Shown here: one piece after another, positions 8,139-20,322 of the stretch | Layout: the number at the start of each line of letters is the position of its first letter | How positions within the stretch are numbered: position 1 is the stretch's first letter | Assembly (NCBI RefSeq): GCF_031882575.1 | Contig: NZ_CP134772.1 | Coordinates: 5,677,001-5,741,000 of the forward strand | DNA: 64,000 nucleotides | Source: Pseudomonas sp. VD-NE ins | Lineage (GTDB): Bacteria > Pseudomonadota > Gammaproteobacteria > Pseudomonadales > Pseudomonadaceae | Direction of reading: 5' to 3' | Position numbers and translations under genes: made by a program | The notes under the pieces: model-generated | Seen by the model: only the letters and a program-made list of their open reading frames with translations | Told to the model about the DNA's origin: nothing | The model's database searches: none

Positions 8139-9054
8139 GCATCGAGAACGTAATGTTCTCTTCACGCCCGGCCAGTTCATCGGCACCGGTAGCGCCCCAG
8201 GCCTGCAATTGCTGAATCACGCCACGCACCAGGACTTCCGGTGCGGACGCCCCAGCGGTGATGCCGATACGCTCAACGCCATCGAACCAGCTCTTTTGCA
8301 GGTCTTCGGCGCCGTCGATCAGGTAGGCCGGCGTGGCCATGCGCTCGGCGAGCTCACGCAGACGATTGGAGTTGGAGCTGTTCGGGCTGCCGACTACCAG
8401 CACCACGTCGCACTCGTCGGCCAATTGCTTGACCGCATCCTGACGGTTTTGCGTGGCGTAGCAGATGTCGTCCTTGCGCGGTCCGCCGATGGCCGGGAAG
8501 CGCGTGCGCAAGGCATCGATGACGCGACTGGTATCGTCCATCGACAGCGTCGTCTGAGTAACGAAAGCCAGTTTTTCCGGGTTGTGCACCTGCAACTCGG
8601 CGACGTCTTTCTCGTCTTCAACGAGGTAGATCGCACCGCCATTGCTGCCGTCGTATTGACCCATGGTGCCTTCGACTTCCGGGTGACCGGCATGGCCGAT
8701 CAGGATGCACTCACGACCGTCGCGGCTGTATTTCGCCACTTCGATGTGCACCTTGGTCACCAGCGGGCAGGTGGCGTCGAACACTTTCAGGCCACGGCCG
8801 GCGGCTTCGGTACGCACGGCCTGGGATACGCCATGAGCGCTGAAGATCACGATAACGTCATCCGGCACCTGATCCAGCTCTTCGACGAAGATCGCCCCGC
8901 GGCTGCGCAGGTCTTCAACGACGAACTTGTTGTGCACCACTTCGTGACGCACATAGATCGGCGGCCCGAAGACTTCCAGGGCGCGGTTGACGATTTCGAT
9001 CGCCCGGTCCACGCCAGCGCAGAAGCCACGGGGGTTGGCGAGTTTGATTTGCAT
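8110..9054 (-). CDS. ispH: 4-hydroxy-3-methylbut-2-enyl diphosphate reductase IspH
   Basis: IspH is the last enzyme of the MEP isoprenoid pathway, reducing HMBPP to IPP and DMAPP with a [4Fe-4S] cluster. The 314-residue protein begins [15 protein letters not shown], whose Cys is the first cluster ligand. The others appear in D-A-T-C-P-L-V and [13 protein letters not shown] 9054 matches the conserved family start; upstream codons would add an unrelated tail. It is the last gene of the ileS-lspA-fkpB-ispH run, separated from fkpB by a REP element. Confidence 0.95.
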   Translation of the reverse strand: MQIKLANPRGFCAGVDRAIEIVNRALEVFGPPIYVRHEVVHNKFVVEDLRSRGAIFVEELDQVPDDVIVIFSAHGVSQAVRTEAAGRGLKVFDATCPLVTKVHIEVAKYSRDGRECILIGHAGHPEVEGTMGQYDGSNGGAIYLVEDEKDVAELQVHNPEKLAFVTQTTLSMDDTSRVIDALRTRFPAIGGPRKDDICYATQNRQDAVKQLADECDVVLVVGSPNSSNSNRLRELAERMATPAYLIDGAEDLQKSWFDGVERIGITAGASAPEVLVRGVIQQLQAWGATGADELAGREENITFSMPKELRVRSI

Positions 9055-9105
9055 GCTGTGCCTCGTGTCTTGCGCGCAAGAAATAGCGAAAACGATGAAA
9101 AACAT

Positions 9106-9211
9106 TGTGGGAGCGACGGTGCGACGATTCGACCTGCTCGCGAAAGCGGTGTGTCAGACAACATCTATGTTGAATGTCAGTCAGCATTCGCGAGCAGGCT
9201 CGCTCCCACAT
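9106..9211. repeat. REP palindrome pair, one arm interrupted, between fkpB and ispH
   Basis: A GTGGGAGCGA arm is separated from CTGCTCGCGAA by about 17 unrelated bases. The facing copy CGCGAGCAGGCTCGCTCCCACA is intact. The element therefore looks like a REP doublet with an internal insertion or decay in one half. It lies inside a co-directional operon. Confidence 0.75.
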
Positions 9212-9229
9212 TTGACTCCATAGAGTCAG

Positions 9230-9682
9230 TTAGATCGCTTTAACGTTGATGATCTCGACGTCAAAGGTCAGCGTCTTGCCTGCCAGCGGGTGGTTGAAGT
9301 CGATGGTTACTTGCGTGTCATCGAACTCTTTCACCACACCCGGCAGCTCAGTATTGGCCGCATCGTTGAAGATCACCAGCAAACCCGGCGACAGCTCCAT
9401 ATCGACGAACTGCGAGCGCGGGATGATCTGCACGTTCTGCGGGTTCGGCTGGCCGAAGGCGTTTTCCGGCTCGACGGTCAGCGTACGCTTGTCGCCGGCC
9501 TTGAAGCCGAACAGCGCTGCTTCGAAACCCGGCAGCAGGTTGCCGTCGCCGACCTTGAAGGTCGCCGGGGCTTTGTCGAACGTACTGTCGACGGTGTCGC
9601 CGTTCTCCAGGCGCAATGCAAAGTGCAAGGTGACTTCCGTGTTCTGGCCGATGCGTTGCTCAGCCAATACCTGTTCAGTCAT
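9230..9682 (-). CDS. fkpB: FKBP-type peptidyl-prolyl isomerase FkpB (SlpA-like)
   Basis: This cytoplasmic prolyl isomerase and chaperone of the SlyD/FkpB type has 150 residues. The FKBP core is split by the insert-in-flap domain (about residues 70-120). Characteristic pieces are L-E-N-G-D-T-V-D-S-T-F-D at 26-37 and L-L-P-G-F-E-A-A-L-F-G near 50-60. There is no His-rich metal tail as in SlyD. The start overlaps the lspA end by eight bases, which suggests coupling. The order lspA-fkpB-ispH is widely conserved in gammaproteobacteria. Confidence 0.9.
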   Translation of the reverse strand: MTEQVLAEQRIGQNTEVTLHFALRLENGDTVDSTFDKAPATFKVGDGNLLPGFEAALFGFKAGDKRTLTVEPENAFGQPNPQNVQIIPRSQFVDMELSPGLLVIFNDAANTELPGVVKEFDDTQVTIDFNHPLAGKTLTFDVEIINVKAI

Positions 9683-10187
9683 GAACGGCTTCTCCGGTCT
9701 TTTTACTTTTGAACATATCCAGTGCGAGCATCACCGCGCCAACGCTAATCGCGCTGTCGGCGAAGTTGAACGCTGGGAAGTACCAGCGGTTCTGCCAGTG
9801 CACCAGAATGAAATCGATCACATGGCCGAGGGCAATGCGGTCATACAGATTGCCCAGCGCGCCGCCCAATACCAGCGCCAGCGCGACGGCCAGCCAGGTG
9901 TCATTGCGGCCCAGGCGCTTGAGCCAGACCACCAGCACCGCACTGACCACAACCGCGATCAGGGCGAACAGCCAGCGCTGCCAGCCGGAGCTGTCAGCCA
10001 GGAAGCTGAACGCAGCGCCAGTGTTGTAGGCCAGGGTCCAGCTGAAGTAATCGGGAATGATCACGATCTGCTGGAACATTTCGAGCTTGCCTTCGAAGTA
10101 GAACTTGCTGGCCTGGTCGATGACCAGAACCAACAGACTCAACCACAGCCAGCTCAACCGTCCGAAACGGCCAACGGCATTAGGCAT
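9675..10187 (-). CDS. lspA: Lipoprotein signal peptidase LspA (signal peptidase II)
   Basis: LspA is an inner-membrane aspartyl protease that removes signal peptides from prolipoproteins. The 170-residue protein has four hydrophobic segments. The two catalytic Asp motifs appear as G-N-L-Y-D-R and F-N-F-A-D-S-A-I. An early V-I-D-Q-A-S-K-F-Y motif is also family-typical. It overlaps ileS by eight bases upstream and fkpB by eight bases downstream. Confidence 0.95.
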   Translation of the reverse strand: MPNAVGRFGRLSWLWLSLLVLVIDQASKFYFEGKLEMFQQIVIIPDYFSWTLAYNTGAAFSFLADSSGWQRWLFALIAVVVSAVLVVWLKRLGRNDTWLAVALALVLGGALGNLYDRIALGHVIDFILVHWQNRWYFPAFNFADSAISVGAVMLALDMFKSKKTGEAVHD

Positions 10188-13011
10188 AGTGACGAACCTC
10201 GCCAGTGCCGCTGATGTTGTCGACGCAACGACCGCAGATTTCCGGATGCTCAGGGTTCACGCCAACATCTTCACGGCAGTGCCAGCAACGGGCGCACTTC
10301 GGGAAGGCCGATTTGACGATCTTCAGCTTCAGGCCGCTGACTTCAGTCACTACCGCGTCGGCCGGAGCCTGTACAAACGGTGCAACGCTGGCCGTCGAGG
10401 TGATCAACACAAAGCGCAGTTCGTTGCTCAGCTTGGCCAGGTCGGCGCTCAGGGCGTCTTCGGCGTACAGCGTCACTTCGGCTTGCAGGTTGCCACCGAC
10501 AGCTTTCGCCGCGCGCTGGATTTCCATTTCTTTGTTGACCGCTACTTTGACCGCCATCACACGTTCCCAGTAGTCGCGGCCCAGTTCAACGTCGGCCGGC
10601 AGTTCGGTCAGACCTTCGTACCAGGTGTTTAGCATGACCGATTCGTTACGCTCGCCCGGCAGGTATTCCCACAACTCGTCAGCAGTGAAGGCGAGGATCG
10701 GCGCGATCCAGCGCACCAGCGCTTCGGAGATGTGGAACAGCGCGGTTTGCGCCGAACGGCGGGCCTTGCTGTTGGCGCCAGTGGTGTACTGACGGTCCTT
10801 GATGATGTCGAGGTAGAAACCGCCCAGCTCCTGCACGCAGAAGTTGTGGATCTTGGAGTAGACGTTCCAGAAACGGTATTCGCCGTAGTGCTCTTGCAGC
10901 TCGCGTTGCAGCAGCAAGGTGCGGTCTACCGCCCAACGATCCAGCGCGAGCATTTCTTCAGCCGGCAGGATGTCGGTGGCCGGGTTGAAGCCGGTCAGGT
11001 TCGAAAGCAGGAAGCGTGCAGTGTTGCGGATACGACGATAGGCGTCCGCGCTGCGTTGCAGGATCTGGTCGGAAACCGCCATTTCACCGGAGTAGTCGGT
11101 CGAAGCCACCCACAGACGCATGATGTCGGCGCCGAGGGTGTCGTTGACTTTCTGCGGCGCAATCACATTGCCCAGCGATTTGGACATCTTGCGGCCAGCT
11201 TCGTCGACGGTGAAACCGTGGGTCAGCAGTTCGCGGTACGGCGCGTGGTTGTCGATGGCGCAACCGGTCAGCAGCGACGAGTGGAACCAGCCACGGTGCT
11301 GGTCGGAACCTTCCAGGTACAGATCGGCGCGCGGGCCGCTCTCGTGACCCATCGGGTGCGAACCGCGCAGGACGTGCCAGTGCGTGGTGCCCGAATCGAA
11401 CCAGACGTCGAGGGTATCGCTGATCTTGTCGTACAGCGGCGCTTCGTCGCCGAGCAGTTCGGCAGCGTCCATCTTGAACCAGGCTTCGATGCCTTCGACT
11501 TCAACGCGTTTGGCGACTTCTTCCATCAGCTCGACGGTGCGTGGGTGCAGCTCGCCGCTTTCCTTGTTGAGGAAGAACGGGATCGGCACGCCCCAGTTAC
11601 GTTGACGCGAGATGCACCAGTCCGGACGGTTGGCGATCATCGAGTGCAGACGCGCCTGGCCCCAGGCCGGTACGAATTTGGTGTCTTCGATGGCTTTGAG
11701 CGAGCGCACACGCAGGGTGTCGCCGCTGGTTGGCTCTTTGTCCATGCCGATGAACCACTGCGCGGTGGCGCGGTAGATCAGCGGGGTCTTGTGGCGCCAG
11801 CAGTGCATGTAGCTGTGTTCGATGACGGTGGTGTGCATCAGCGCACCGACTTCGGTCAGCTTGTCGACGATGGCCGGGTTGGCCTTCCAGATGAACTGGC
11901 CGCCGAAGAATTCCAGCGACGGCGCGTACACGCCGTTGCTCTGCACCGGGTTGAGGATGTCGTCGTTGACCATGCCATATTTCTTGCAAGTCACGAAGTC
12001 GTCCACGCCGTAGGCCGGAGCGGAGTGAACCACGCCAGTGCCAGCACCCAGTTCGACGTAGTCAGCCAGGTACACCGGCGACAGACGGTCGTAGAACGGA
12101 TGACGGAAGTTGATCAGTTCCAACTCTTTACCGGTGGTGGTCGCGATGACCGAGCCTTCGACGCCATAGCGCGCCAGGCAGGCTTCGACCAGCTCTTCCG
12201 CCAGCACCAGCAGCTTGTCGCCGATGTCGACCAGGGCGTAGTTGAATTCCGGGTGAACGTTCAGCGCCTGGTTGGCCGGAATGGTCCACGGGGTGGTGGT
12301 CCAGATCACGATCGAGGCAGGTTTGCCCAGCGACGGCAGACCGAACGCGGCAGCCAGTTTGGCTTCGTCAGCGATCGGGAAGGCCACGTCGATGGTCGAG
12401 GACTTTTTGGTCTCGTACTCGACTTCCGCTTCAGCCAGGGCCGAACCGCAGTCGAAGCACCAGTTCACCGGCTTGAGGCCCTTGAACACGAAACCGCCCT
12501 TGACGATTTCAGCGAGGGCGCGGATTTCACCGGCCTCGTTCTTGAAATCCATGGTCTTGTACGGGTTGGCCCAATCGCCCAGCACGCCAAGACGGATGAA
12601 TTCGGACTTCTGCCCTTCGATCTGCTCGGTGGCGTAGGCACGGCACAGTTCGCGGGTCTTGTCCGCGCCCAGGTTCTTGCCGTGGGTCACTTCAACCTTG
12701 TGTTCGATCGGCAGACCGTGGCAGTCCCAACCCGGAACATACGGCGCGTCGAAACCCGACAGGGTCTTCGAGCGGATGATCATGTCCTTGAGAATCTTGT
12801 TCAGTGCGTGACCGATGTGGATCGTGCCGTTGGCATACGGAGGGCCGTCGTGCAGAACGAACTTCGGACGATCCTTGCCAATCTCGCGCAACTTTCCGTA
12901 CAGGCCAATACTGTCCCAGCGCTGCAGGATCTGCGGTTCGCGCTGTGGCAGGCCGGCCTTCATTGGGAAGGCGGTGTCCGGAAGGTTAAGCGTGGCTTTA
13001 TAGTCGGTCAT
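10180..13011 (-). CDS. ileS: Isoleucyl-tRNA synthetase IleS
   Basis: This class I aminoacyl-tRNA synthetase charges tRNA-Ile. Its 943 residues match the bacterial family length. The HIGH motif is in N-G-T-I-H-I-G-H (about residues 60-70) and the KMSKS motif reads [11 protein letters not shown]1 editing domain lies between them. The C-terminal zinc finger shows C-A-R-C-W-H-C and C-G-R-C. It follows ribF by 13 bases and leads into lspA, a conserved arrangement. Confidence 0.98.
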   Translation of the reverse strand: MTDYKATLNLPDTAFPMKAGLPQREPQILQRWDSIGLYGKLREIGKDRPKFVLHDGPPYANGTIHIGHALNKILKDMIIRSKTLSGFDAPYVPGWDCHGLPIEHKVEVTHGKNLGADKTRELCRAYATEQIEGQKSEFIRLGVLGDWANPYKTMDFKNEAGEIRALAEIVKGGFVFKGLKPVNWCFDCGSALAEAEVEYETKKSSTIDVAFPIADEAKLAAAFGLPSLGKPASIVIWTTTPWTIPANQALNVHPEFNYALVDIGDKLLVLAEELVEACLARYGVEGSVIATTTGKELELINFRHPFYDRLSPVYLADYVELGAGTGVVHSAPAYGVDDFVTCKKYGMVNDDILNPVQSNGVYAPSLEFFGGQFIWKANPAIVDKLTEVGALMHTTVIEHSYMHCWRHKTPLIYRATAQWFIGMDKEPTSGDTLRVRSLKAIEDTKFVPAWGQARLHSMIANRPDWCISRQRNWGVPIPFFLNKESGELHPRTVELMEEVAKRVEVEGIEAWFKMDAAELLGDEAPLYDKISDTLDVWFDSGTTHWHVLRGSHPMGHESGPRADLYLEGSDQHRGWFHSSLLTGCAIDNHAPYRELLTHGFTVDEAGRKMSKSLGNVIAPQKVNDTLGADIMRLWVASTDYSGEMAVSDQILQRSADAYRRIRNTARFLLSNLTGFNPATDILPAEEMLALDRWAVDRTLLLQRELQEHYGEYRFWNVYSKIHNFCVQELGGFYLDIIKDRQYTTGANSKARRSAQTALFHISEALVRWIAPILAFTADELWEYLPGERNESVMLNTWYEGLTELPADVELGRDYWERVMAVKVAVNKEMEIQRAAKAVGGNLQAEVTLYAEDALSADLAKLSNELRFVLITSTASVAPFVQAPADAVVTEVSGLKLKIVKSAFPKCARCWHCREDVGVNPEHPEICGRCVDNISGTGEVRHYA

Positions 13012-13024
13012 TTAAGGCTCTTCA

Positions 13025-13963
13025 TTAGCGATGGGCGCTAGGTGCGGCTAGTGCACGGGCGGTGGCGACATCCGCATTGATCGCCGTTTTCAATGCCTCC
13101 AGAGAGGCGAAGCGCTGCTCTTCACGCAGCTTTTGGTGGAAAACCACCGTCAAACGCCGGTCATACAGATCGCCGGCAAAATCTAAAAGATGGACTTCAA
13201 GGTGGGCTTTGCCATCACCTTGTACCGTGGGCCGCACGCCGATGTTGGCGACGCCGGGCCAGGTCTTGCCGTCGATATCGACATCCACCAGATACACCCC
13301 GGTGAACGGCACGCGACGACGCTTGAGTTGAATATTGGCAGTCGGCGTACCCAGTTGCCGGGCCAGTTTCTGGCCATGCAGCACACGACCGGCAATCCGG
13401 TACGGGCGGCCGAGCAAACGTTCGGCCAAGGCAAAATCGGCGGCGGCCAGGGCGTTACGGACCTGGGTGCTGCTGACGCGAATACCGTCCAGTTCGACGG
13501 TTTGCGCGGCTTCAACGGTAAAACCGTGCATCTGCCCGGCCTGCAGCAGGAAGTCGAAGTCGCCGAGGCGGTCGCAACCAAAACGGAAATCGTCACCGAC
13601 CTCCAGATGCTGCACGCCGAGACCATCGACGAGGATGGTGTCGACGAACTCACTGGCGCTGAGCTTGCTCAAGCGCTGGTTGAACGCCAGGCACAACACC
13701 CGGTCGACACCTTCGGCGGCCAGCAGTTGCAGCTTGTCGCGCAACCGGGCCAGACGTGCCGGCGCGGTCTCGGGGGCAAAGAATTCCCGTGGCTGCGGCT
13801 CGAAAATCACCACGCAGCTGGGTACGCCCAACTCGAGCGCACGCTCACGCAGTCGGGCCAGGATAGCCTGGTGACCACGGTGAACACCGTCAAAGTTGCC
13901 AATAGTGGCGACGCAGCCCCGATGCTGGGGGCGCAAGTTGTGGAGGCCTCGAACCAGCTGCAT
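13025..13963 (-). CDS. ribF: Bifunctional riboflavin kinase / FAD synthetase RibF
   Basis: RibF phosphorylates riboflavin to FMN and adenylates it to FAD. The 312-residue protein starts M-Q-L-V-R-G-L-H-N-L. The nucleotidyltransferase motif T-I-G-N-F-D-G-V-H-R-G-H is at about 20-31. The kinase domain has G-T-P-T-A-N-I and G-V-A-N-I-G near the middle and C-terminus. Family alignment of the N-terminus favours ATG 13963 over two upstream in-frame Met codons. It is adjacent to ileS, as in most gammaproteobacteria. Confidence 0.95.
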   Translation of the reverse strand: MQLVRGLHNLRPQHRGCVATIGNFDGVHRGHQAILARLRERALELGVPSCVVIFEPQPREFFAPETAPARLARLRDKLQLLAAEGVDRVLCLAFNQRLSKLSASEFVDTILVDGLGVQHLEVGDDFRFGCDRLGDFDFLLQAGQMHGFTVEAAQTVELDGIRVSSTQVRNALAAADFALAERLLGRPYRIAGRVLHGQKLARQLGTPTANIQLKRRRVPFTGVYLVDVDIDGKTWPGVANIGVRPTVQGDGKAHLEVHLLDFAGDLYDRRLTVVFHQKLREEQRFASLEALKTAINADVATARALAAPSAHR

Positions 13964-14092
13964 AACGCGCTTCTTGCTCATAAAGTGGTCGATTATAACC
14001 ACACCCGACCGCCGACGACAGGCAACACCGTAACGCAAAGTGAACGAGCCGACAAAACTGCCGGCCCGCGCCTGTTTATAAAGGGTAAAACC

Positions 14093-15631
14093 TCAGCTCA
14101 AGGCCTTGCGATTGAAGTCACGCAAGCGGAAACCGAGCAGCAGCAACATACCGAAATAGGACACCACGCCCGCCGCGACCAATGCGCCCAGACGCAGGAA
14201 GCGCTCAAGCATGTGACCTTGATCCCACGCCGGCATGAAATGCATGCCAAGCAGCAGCACTGCCGACATCACCGCCACCGCGATCACCAGTTTGAAACCG
14301 AACTTGGCCCAACCCGGCTGCGGCTGATACATCTGCTGTTTGCGTAGTTGATAGAACAGCAATCCGGCATTCAGGCAGGCACCGGCGCTGATCGCCAAGG
14401 CCAGACCGGCGTGAGCCAGAGGACCAATCAGCACCAGGTTGAACAACTGAGTGACGACCAGCGTGAAAATTGCGATTTTCACCGGGGTACGGATGTTCTG
14501 TTGCGCATAGAAGCCCGGCGCCAACACTTTGATCACGATAATCCCGAGCAGACCGACAGAATAAGCAATCAGCGCACGCTGAGTCATTTCAGCGTCGAAA
14601 CCACTGAACTGACCGTACTGGAACAGCGAAACGGTCAGCGGCTCAGCGAGAATCCCCAGCGCCAGCGAACATGGCAGCACCAGCACGAAGCACAGGCGCA
14701 GGCCCCAGTCGAGAATCCGCGAATATTCGTGGCGATCCTTGCTTGCGTAAGTTTTCGCGAGGGTCGGCAACAGGATTGTGCCCAGCGCCACACCCAGTAC
14801 GCCGGATGGCAACTCCATCAGGCGGTCGGCGTAATACATCCACGACACCGAGCCTGCGACCAGAAACGAGGCGAAGATGGTGTTGATGATCAGCGATATC
14901 TGGCTGACCGACACGCCGAGAATCGCCGGCAACATCTGCTTCATCACCCGCCACACACCGGTATCACGCAGATTAAGGCGCGGCAGCACCAGCATGCCGA
15001 TCTTTTTCAGGTGCGGCAGTTGATAGAGCAACTGCGCCAGACCGCCGACCAGGACCGCCCAGCCCAATGCCATGACCGGCGGATCGAAGTACGGCGTAAG
15101 GAACAGCGAAAACACGATCATGCTGACGTTGAGCAGTGTTGGCACAAAGGCCGGCACCGAGAAACGGTTCCAGGTATTGAGAATCGCGCCCGCCAGCGAG
15201 GACAGGGAGATCAGCAATATATAAGGGAAGGTCACCCGCAGCAGATCGGAGGTGAGCTGGAATTTTTCCGGCGTATCGGTAAAACCCGGGGCTGTGGCCC
15301 AGATGACCCAGGGCGCGGCGATCATGCCCAGCGCAGTGACTACCGCTAACACCAACGTCAGCAAGCCGGAAACATAAGCAATGAACGTACGCGTCGCTTC
15401 TTCGCCCTGCTGGCTTTTGTATTCGGCCAGAATCGGCACGAATGCCTGCGAGAAAGCACCCTCGGCGAAGATCCGTCGCAACAGATTGGGCAATTTGAAG
15501 GCAATAAAGAAGGCATCCGTCGCCATCCCGGCGCCGAATGTACGAGCAATCAACGTGTCACGAACAAAGCCCAGAATCCGGGAAAGCATCGTGATAGAGC
15601 TGACGGCGGCCAACGATTTGAGCAGATTCAT
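14093..15631 (-). CDS. murJ: Lipid II flippase MurJ (MviN)
   Basis: MurJ moves the peptidoglycan precursor lipid II across the inner membrane. The 512-residue protein is almost entirely hydrophobic, consistent with about 14 transmembrane helices. The N-terminus [18 protein letters not shown] and [12 protein letters not shown] are typical of the MOP exporter family. It is divergent from rpsT and upstream of ribF with about 130 bases between. Confidence 0.95.
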   Translation of the reverse strand: MNLLKSLAAVSSITMLSRILGFVRDTLIARTFGAGMATDAFFIAFKLPNLLRRIFAEGAFSQAFVPILAEYKSQQGEEATRTFIAYVSGLLTLVLAVVTALGMIAAPWVIWATAPGFTDTPEKFQLTSDLLRVTFPYILLISLSSLAGAILNTWNRFSVPAFVPTLLNVSMIVFSLFLTPYFDPPVMALGWAVLVGGLAQLLYQLPHLKKIGMLVLPRLNLRDTGVWRVMKQMLPAILGVSVSQISLIINTIFASFLVAGSVSWMYYADRLMELPSGVLGVALGTILLPTLAKTYASKDRHEYSRILDWGLRLCFVLVLPCSLALGILAEPLTVSLFQYGQFSGFDAEMTQRALIAYSVGLLGIIVIKVLAPGFYAQQNIRTPVKIAIFTLVVTQLFNLVLIGPLAHAGLALAISAGACLNAGLLFYQLRKQQMYQPQPGWAKFGFKLVIAVAVMSAVLLLGMHFMPAWDQGHMLERFLRLGALVAAGVVSYFGMLLLLGFRLRDFNRKALS

Positions 15632-15801
15632 TGAGGGAATTTGTGCCTGTCGATAAACAGCAGGCGAACAAAGCGCCTACTTGTGCGATACTCCGCGCCG
15701 CAGCAGCACAGAGCCAAAGCTCGCGAGTTTACAGGTCAAGCGCCGGAAATAAATATCCCGCCTCTTTATACCTACCACTTAGCGGAACGTTTCAAGTGCC
15801 C

Positions 15802-15830
15802 TTGACAAGACTTCAACTCATCGGCATGAT
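15802..15830 (+). promoter_or_regulatory. Sigma-70 promoter of rpsT
   Basis: A perfect -35 hexamer TTGACA (15802-15807) is followed after 17 bases by CATGAT (15825-15830) as -10. The start codon of rpsT is 54 bases further on. Strength and position fit a ribosomal protein gene. Confidence 0.75.
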
Positions 15831-15883
15831 TCGCGGCCTATTTTGTTTGCTATTTCCTAAAAAGTCTTTCGAGGAGCTCGACG

Positions 15884-16156
15884 GTGGCCAACTCACCTTC
15901 CGCCAAAAAACGTGCAAAACAGGCTGAGAAGCGTCGCAGCCACAACGCCAGCCTGCGTTCCATGGTTCGCACCTACATCAAGAATGTAGTTAAAGCCATC
16001 GACGCAAAAGACGCTGAAAAAGCTCAAGCTGCATACGTTCTGGCTGTGCCAGTTATCGACCGTATGGCCGATAAAGGCATCATCCACAAGAACAAGGCTG
16101 CTCGTCATAAGAGCCGTCTGAATGGCCACGTCAAAGCACTGAAAGAAGCTGCTTAA
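15884..16156 (+). CDS. rpsT: 30S ribosomal protein S20
   Basis: S20 is a small basic primary 16S rRNA-binding protein (90 residues), beginning with the conserved [10 protein letters not shown]. Translation starts at GTG, preceded by GAGGAG at 15871-15876. A rare start codon is common in rpsT and fits translational control. A strong sigma-70 promoter lies upstream and an intrinsic terminator directly downstream, so it is monocistronic. Confidence 0.97.
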   Translation: MANSPSAKKRAKQAEKRRSHNASLRSMVRTYIKNVVKAIDAKDAEKAQAAYVLAVPVIDRMADKGIIHKNKAARHKSRLNGHVKALKEAA

Positions 16157-16171
16157 TACGACGTAGTCATT

Positions 16172-16199
16172 AAAAAACCGACCTTAGGGTCGGTTTTTT
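16172..16199 (+). terminator. Intrinsic terminator of rpsT
   Basis: AACCGACC and GGTCGGTT form the stem around TTAG, followed by a run of T. The preceding run of A makes it potentially bidirectional. Confidence 0.9.
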
Positions 16200-16233
16200 A
16201 TTGCCTGCGATTTAACAAATGCACAGCAAAAAA

Positions 16234-16325
16234 ATGTGGGAGCGAGCTTGCTCGCGAATGCGATCTGTCTGTTGATACTTCTATCGACTGACTCGACCTA
16301 TTCGCGAGCAAGCTCGCTCCCACAT
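16234..16325. repeat. REP palindrome pair between convergent rpsT and creA
   Basis: Two near-identical copies of GTGGGAGCGAGCTTGCTCGC face each other across about 45 bases. Together they can form a long cruciform or a hairpin in RNA. No transposase gene lies nearby. Confidence 0.85.
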
Positions 16326-16339
16326 GTAGTTTTGCAGCG

Positions 16340-16807
16340 TTATTGCTGGACTGGCACCCAAGGCAGAATCGGGATAGCCGTCACGGCATTCTGCGGACTA
16401 CCTTCAATCAAACGGTCGCTGTAGACCAGATACACCAACGTGTTGCGCTTCTTGTCGAGAAAACGCACCACCTGCATGGTCTTGAATACCAGCGAAGTGC
16501 GCTCCTTGAACACCTCATCGCCATCCTTCAGATCACCCTTGAACTTGATCGGACCGACCTGACGGCAGGCGATCGAAGCTTCGGCGCGATCTTCAGCCAG
16601 ACCCAGACCACCTTTGACACCGCCAGTCTTGGCGCGCGACAGGTAGCAAGTCACCCCCTCGACTTTCGGATCATCGAAAGCCTCGACCACTATGCGGTCG
16701 TTCGGGCCGACAAACTTGAACACCGTCGACACTTGACCGATTTCCTCAGCCGAGGCGAGCAATGGCATCGCCATCAGCAAACCCAACAATCCTTTCGCTA
16801 AACGCAT
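16340..16807 (-). CDS. creA: CreA family periplasmic protein
   Basis: This 155-residue protein has a cleavable signal peptide (hydrophobic stretch ending L-L-A-S-A before E-E-I-G). The mature part matches CreA: an early [12 protein letters not shown] segment, two cysteines (G-V-T-C-Y-L-S and S-I-A-C-R-Q) likely to pair, and a C-terminal L-V-Y-S-D-R. The molecular function of CreA is not established. The gene lies 10 bases downstream of the proB stop on the same strand, so it is probably cotranscribed with it. Confidence 0.85.
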   Translation of the reverse strand: MRLAKGLLGLLMAMPLLASAEEIGQVSTVFKFVGPNDRIVVEAFDDPKVEGVTCYLSRAKTGGVKGGLGLAEDRAEASIACRQVGPIKFKGDLKDGDEVFKERTSLVFKTMQVVRFLDKKRNTLVYLVYSDRLIEGSPQNAVTAIPILPWVPVQQ

Positions 16808-16817
16808 CGAATTTTCC

Positions 16818-17936
16818 TTAAACCAGAATCAGGTTGTCACGGTGAACCAGCTCAGGCTCTGCCATGTAACCGAGCAAACCGACAATCGCATCCGACGACT
16901 GACCGATAATTTTTTGTGCTTCCAGCGCACTGTAGTTGGCCAGGCCACGGGCAATCTCGCGACCATCGGGCGCCACGCAGACGACCATCTCGCCGCGACG
17001 GAAACTGCCCTGCACCAACTTCACACCGACGGGCAGCAGGCTTTTGTTGCCCTTGGACAACGCCGATACCGCACCCTCGTCCAGCACCAAGGTGCCACGA
17101 GTTTGCAGATGTCCGGCCAGCCATTGCTTGCGTGCCGCGAGCATGCCGCGCTCAGGCGACAGCAAGGTGCCAATGCGCTCACCCGCCTTCAGGCGATCAA
17201 GCACGCGCTCAAGACGCCCGCCGACGATAATAGTGTGCGCACCAGAACGCGCAGCCAATCGAGCCGCACGCAACTTGGTCTGCATGCCGCCACGACCCAG
17301 TGCACCACCCGTGCCGCCCGCTACCGCATCGAGACTCGGATCATCAGCGCGCGCCTCGTAAATCAGCTGCGCGTCAGGGTTGTTACGCGGATCAGCGTCG
17401 AACATGCCGTCGCGATCGGTCAGGATCACCAGCAGATCCGCCTCGACCAGGTTAGCCACCAGCGCCGCCAGCGTATCGTTGTCGCCGAAACGGATTTCGT
17501 CGGTGACCACGGTGTCGTTTTCGTTGATGACCGGGATGACTTTCAGCTCGACCAACGCACGCAAGGTGCTACGGGCATTGAGGTAGCGCTTGCGGTCAGA
17601 CAGGTCGTCGTGGGTCAGGAGAATCTGCGCCGTGTGCCGACCATGCTCGGCGAAGCTCGATTCCCACGCCTGCACCAGACCCATCTGACCAATCGCAGCG
17701 GCCGCCTGGAGTTCGTGCATCGCACTGGGTCGTGCGGTCCAGCCCAAACGACTCATGCCGGCCGCCACCGCCCCGGAGGACACCAGCACCAACTCGACGC
17801 CAGCCTCATGCAAGGCCACCATCTGCTCGACCCAGACACTCATTGCCGCGCGATCCAGCCCTTTGCCATCGGCTGTCAGCAAAGCGCTGCCGATCTTCAC
17901 GACCCAACGCTGCGCACCTGTCACCTTGCTCCGCAT
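16818..17936 (-). CDS. proB: Glutamate 5-kinase ProB
   Basis: ProB phosphorylates glutamate in the first step of proline synthesis. The 372-residue protein has the amino-acid kinase domain with V-V-K-I-G-S-A-L-L near residue 12, N-E-N-D-T-V centrally and a [14 protein letters not shown] segment. A C-terminal PUA domain follows, as in gammaproteobacterial ProB. A second ATG one codon upstream (17939) is equally near the AAGG Shine-Dalgarno. The gene follows obg, as in P. aeruginosa. Confidence 0.95.
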   Translation of the reverse strand: MRSKVTGAQRWVVKIGSALLTADGKGLDRAAMSVWVEQMVALHEAGVELVLVSSGAVAAGMSRLGWTARPSAMHELQAAAAIGQMGLVQAWESSFAEHGRHTAQILLTHDDLSDRKRYLNARSTLRALVELKVIPVINENDTVVTDEIRFGDNDTLAALVANLVEADLLVILTDRDGMFDADPRNNPDAQLIYEARADDPSLDAVAGGTGGALGRGGMQTKLRAARLAARSGAHTIIVGGRLERVLDRLKAGERIGTLLSPERGMLAARKQWLAGHLQTRGTLVLDEGAVSALSKGNKSLLPVGVKLVQGSFRRGEMVVCVAPDGREIARGLANYSALEAQKIIGQSSDAIVGLLGYMAEPELVHRDNLILV

Positions 17937-18015
17937 CATCTTCAACCTTAGCTTGAGGGCAGCGCGACCCAGCGCCACCCATGACGTTATTTGTGACTTG
18001 CGATTTCCAGATACT

Positions 18016-18043
18016 AAAACGCCGCTCAATTGAGCGGCGCTTA
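18016..18043 (-). terminator. Intrinsic terminator of obg
   Basis: A 20-base perfect palindrome CGCCGCTCAATTGAGCGGCG is followed, on the minus strand, by TTTTAG. It sits between the obg stop and proB, suggesting that the two are at least partly separate transcripts. Confidence 0.7.
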
Positions 18044-18059
18044 AGTTTACTGCAACGAA

Positions 18060-19322
<1,263 letters not shown>

Positions 19323-19431
19323 TCAAGACATAAGACTCTTGCAAAAATGAGCGCAGCGACCCCAAAACACGACATGTATCGCACGCCGACAGCCCATACA
19401 AACAGTTTTGCAAGAGACTCACCCCACAAAC

Positions 19432-19463
19432 GAAAAAGCCCCGTCGCGAGACAGGGCTTTTCC
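19432..19463 (-). terminator. Intrinsic terminator of rplU-rpmA
   Basis: On the minus strand AAAAGCCCTGTC pairs with GACGGGGCTTTT around TCGC, ending in a T-run. It lies 14 bases beyond the rpmA stop and before obg. Confidence 0.8.
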
Positions 19464-19476
19464 AGCGATCGCGCAA

Positions 19477-19734
19477 TTAAGCTGCGACAACGCTCACGTA
19501 ACGGCGGTTGAACGCGCCTTTTACTTCAAACTTGATCACGCCTTCGATTTTCGCGAAGAGGGTGTGATCCTTACCCATGCCAACGCCGTAGCCAGCGTGG
19601 AATTGGGTGCCGCGCTGACGCACGATGATGTTGCCCGGAATGATTTTCTGGCCGCCATACATCTTAACGCCAAGGCGTTTGGCTTCTGAGTCGCGACCGT
19701 TACGGGTACTACCACCAGCTTTTTTGTGTGCCAT
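19477..19734 (-). CDS. rpmA: 50S ribosomal protein L27
   Basis: L27 (85 residues) reaches the peptidyl transferase centre. The conserved start [15 protein letters not shown] is present without the N-terminal extension found in Firmicutes. The G-T-Q-F-H-A-G segment is also canonical. It lies 34 bases after rplU in the same operon. Confidence 0.98.
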   Translation of the reverse strand: MAHKKAGGSTRNGRDSEAKRLGVKMYGGQKIIPGNIIVRQRGTQFHAGYGVGMGKDHTLFAKIEGVIKFEVKGAFNRRYVSVVAA

Positions 19735-19768
19735 GAGTCAATTCTCCTAGTGAGGAATTAGGCTGAAA

Positions 19769-20083
19769 TTAAGCCTGAATACCGGTGATTTTGATCTCGG
19801 TGTACCACTGGCGGTGGCCCATACGCTTCATGTGGTGCTTACGACGACGGAACTTGATGATGCGGACTTTATCGTGACGACCCTGGGAGATCACTTCAGC
19901 CACAACGGTAGCGCCAGCAACAACTGGAGCGCCGATATTCACGTCGTCGCCATTGGCAACCAACAGAACGCGATCAAAGGTAACGGATTCGCCGGTAGCG
20001 ATTTCCAGTTTTTCGATCTTCAGGTATTCACCTGGGGCGACTTTGTACTGCTTGCCGCCAGTAACGATTACTGCATAAGACAT
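19769..20083 (-). CDS. rplU: 50S ribosomal protein L21
   Basis: This is L21, 104 residues, starting [15 protein letters not shown] and ending with the R-R-R-K-H-H segment typical of the family. ATG 20083 was chosen because the upstream open frame has no L21 homology. It is the first gene of the rplU-rpmA operon and divergent from ispB; the shared promoter region is 20084-20322. Confidence 0.97.
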   Translation of the reverse strand: MSYAVIVTGGKQYKVAPGEYLKIEKLEIATGESVTFDRVLLVANGDDVNIGAPVVAGATVVAEVISQGRHDKVRIIKFRRRKHHMKRMGHRQWYTEIKITGIQA

Positions 20084-20322
20084 GGTATTTCTCCGATAAT
20101 CCTGCTCACCCAGCTCTTTATAGGAAGAGGTATTGGCTGGCATGGCTGCATAAGGCTGGAAGGCCCGTTGCAATTGCGTAAGGCAGGTGCTGCCCAGGAA
20201 GTTCAGGGTGCGCGATTGTACGCAAGCCGCCGCTGGCTTGCAAGTAGCCGTCCATCGCGCCTTGACAGGTCCGGATGGGGGTCCTAGCATGCCGCGCAAC
20301 CCTTCTGGAGCGACTCTCGCTG

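Noticed and set aside
10732..13041. A 769-residue open frame on the plus strand
   Set aside because: It is antisense to ileS and shows shadow composition typical of GC-rich DNA. ileS carries HIGH and KMSKS.
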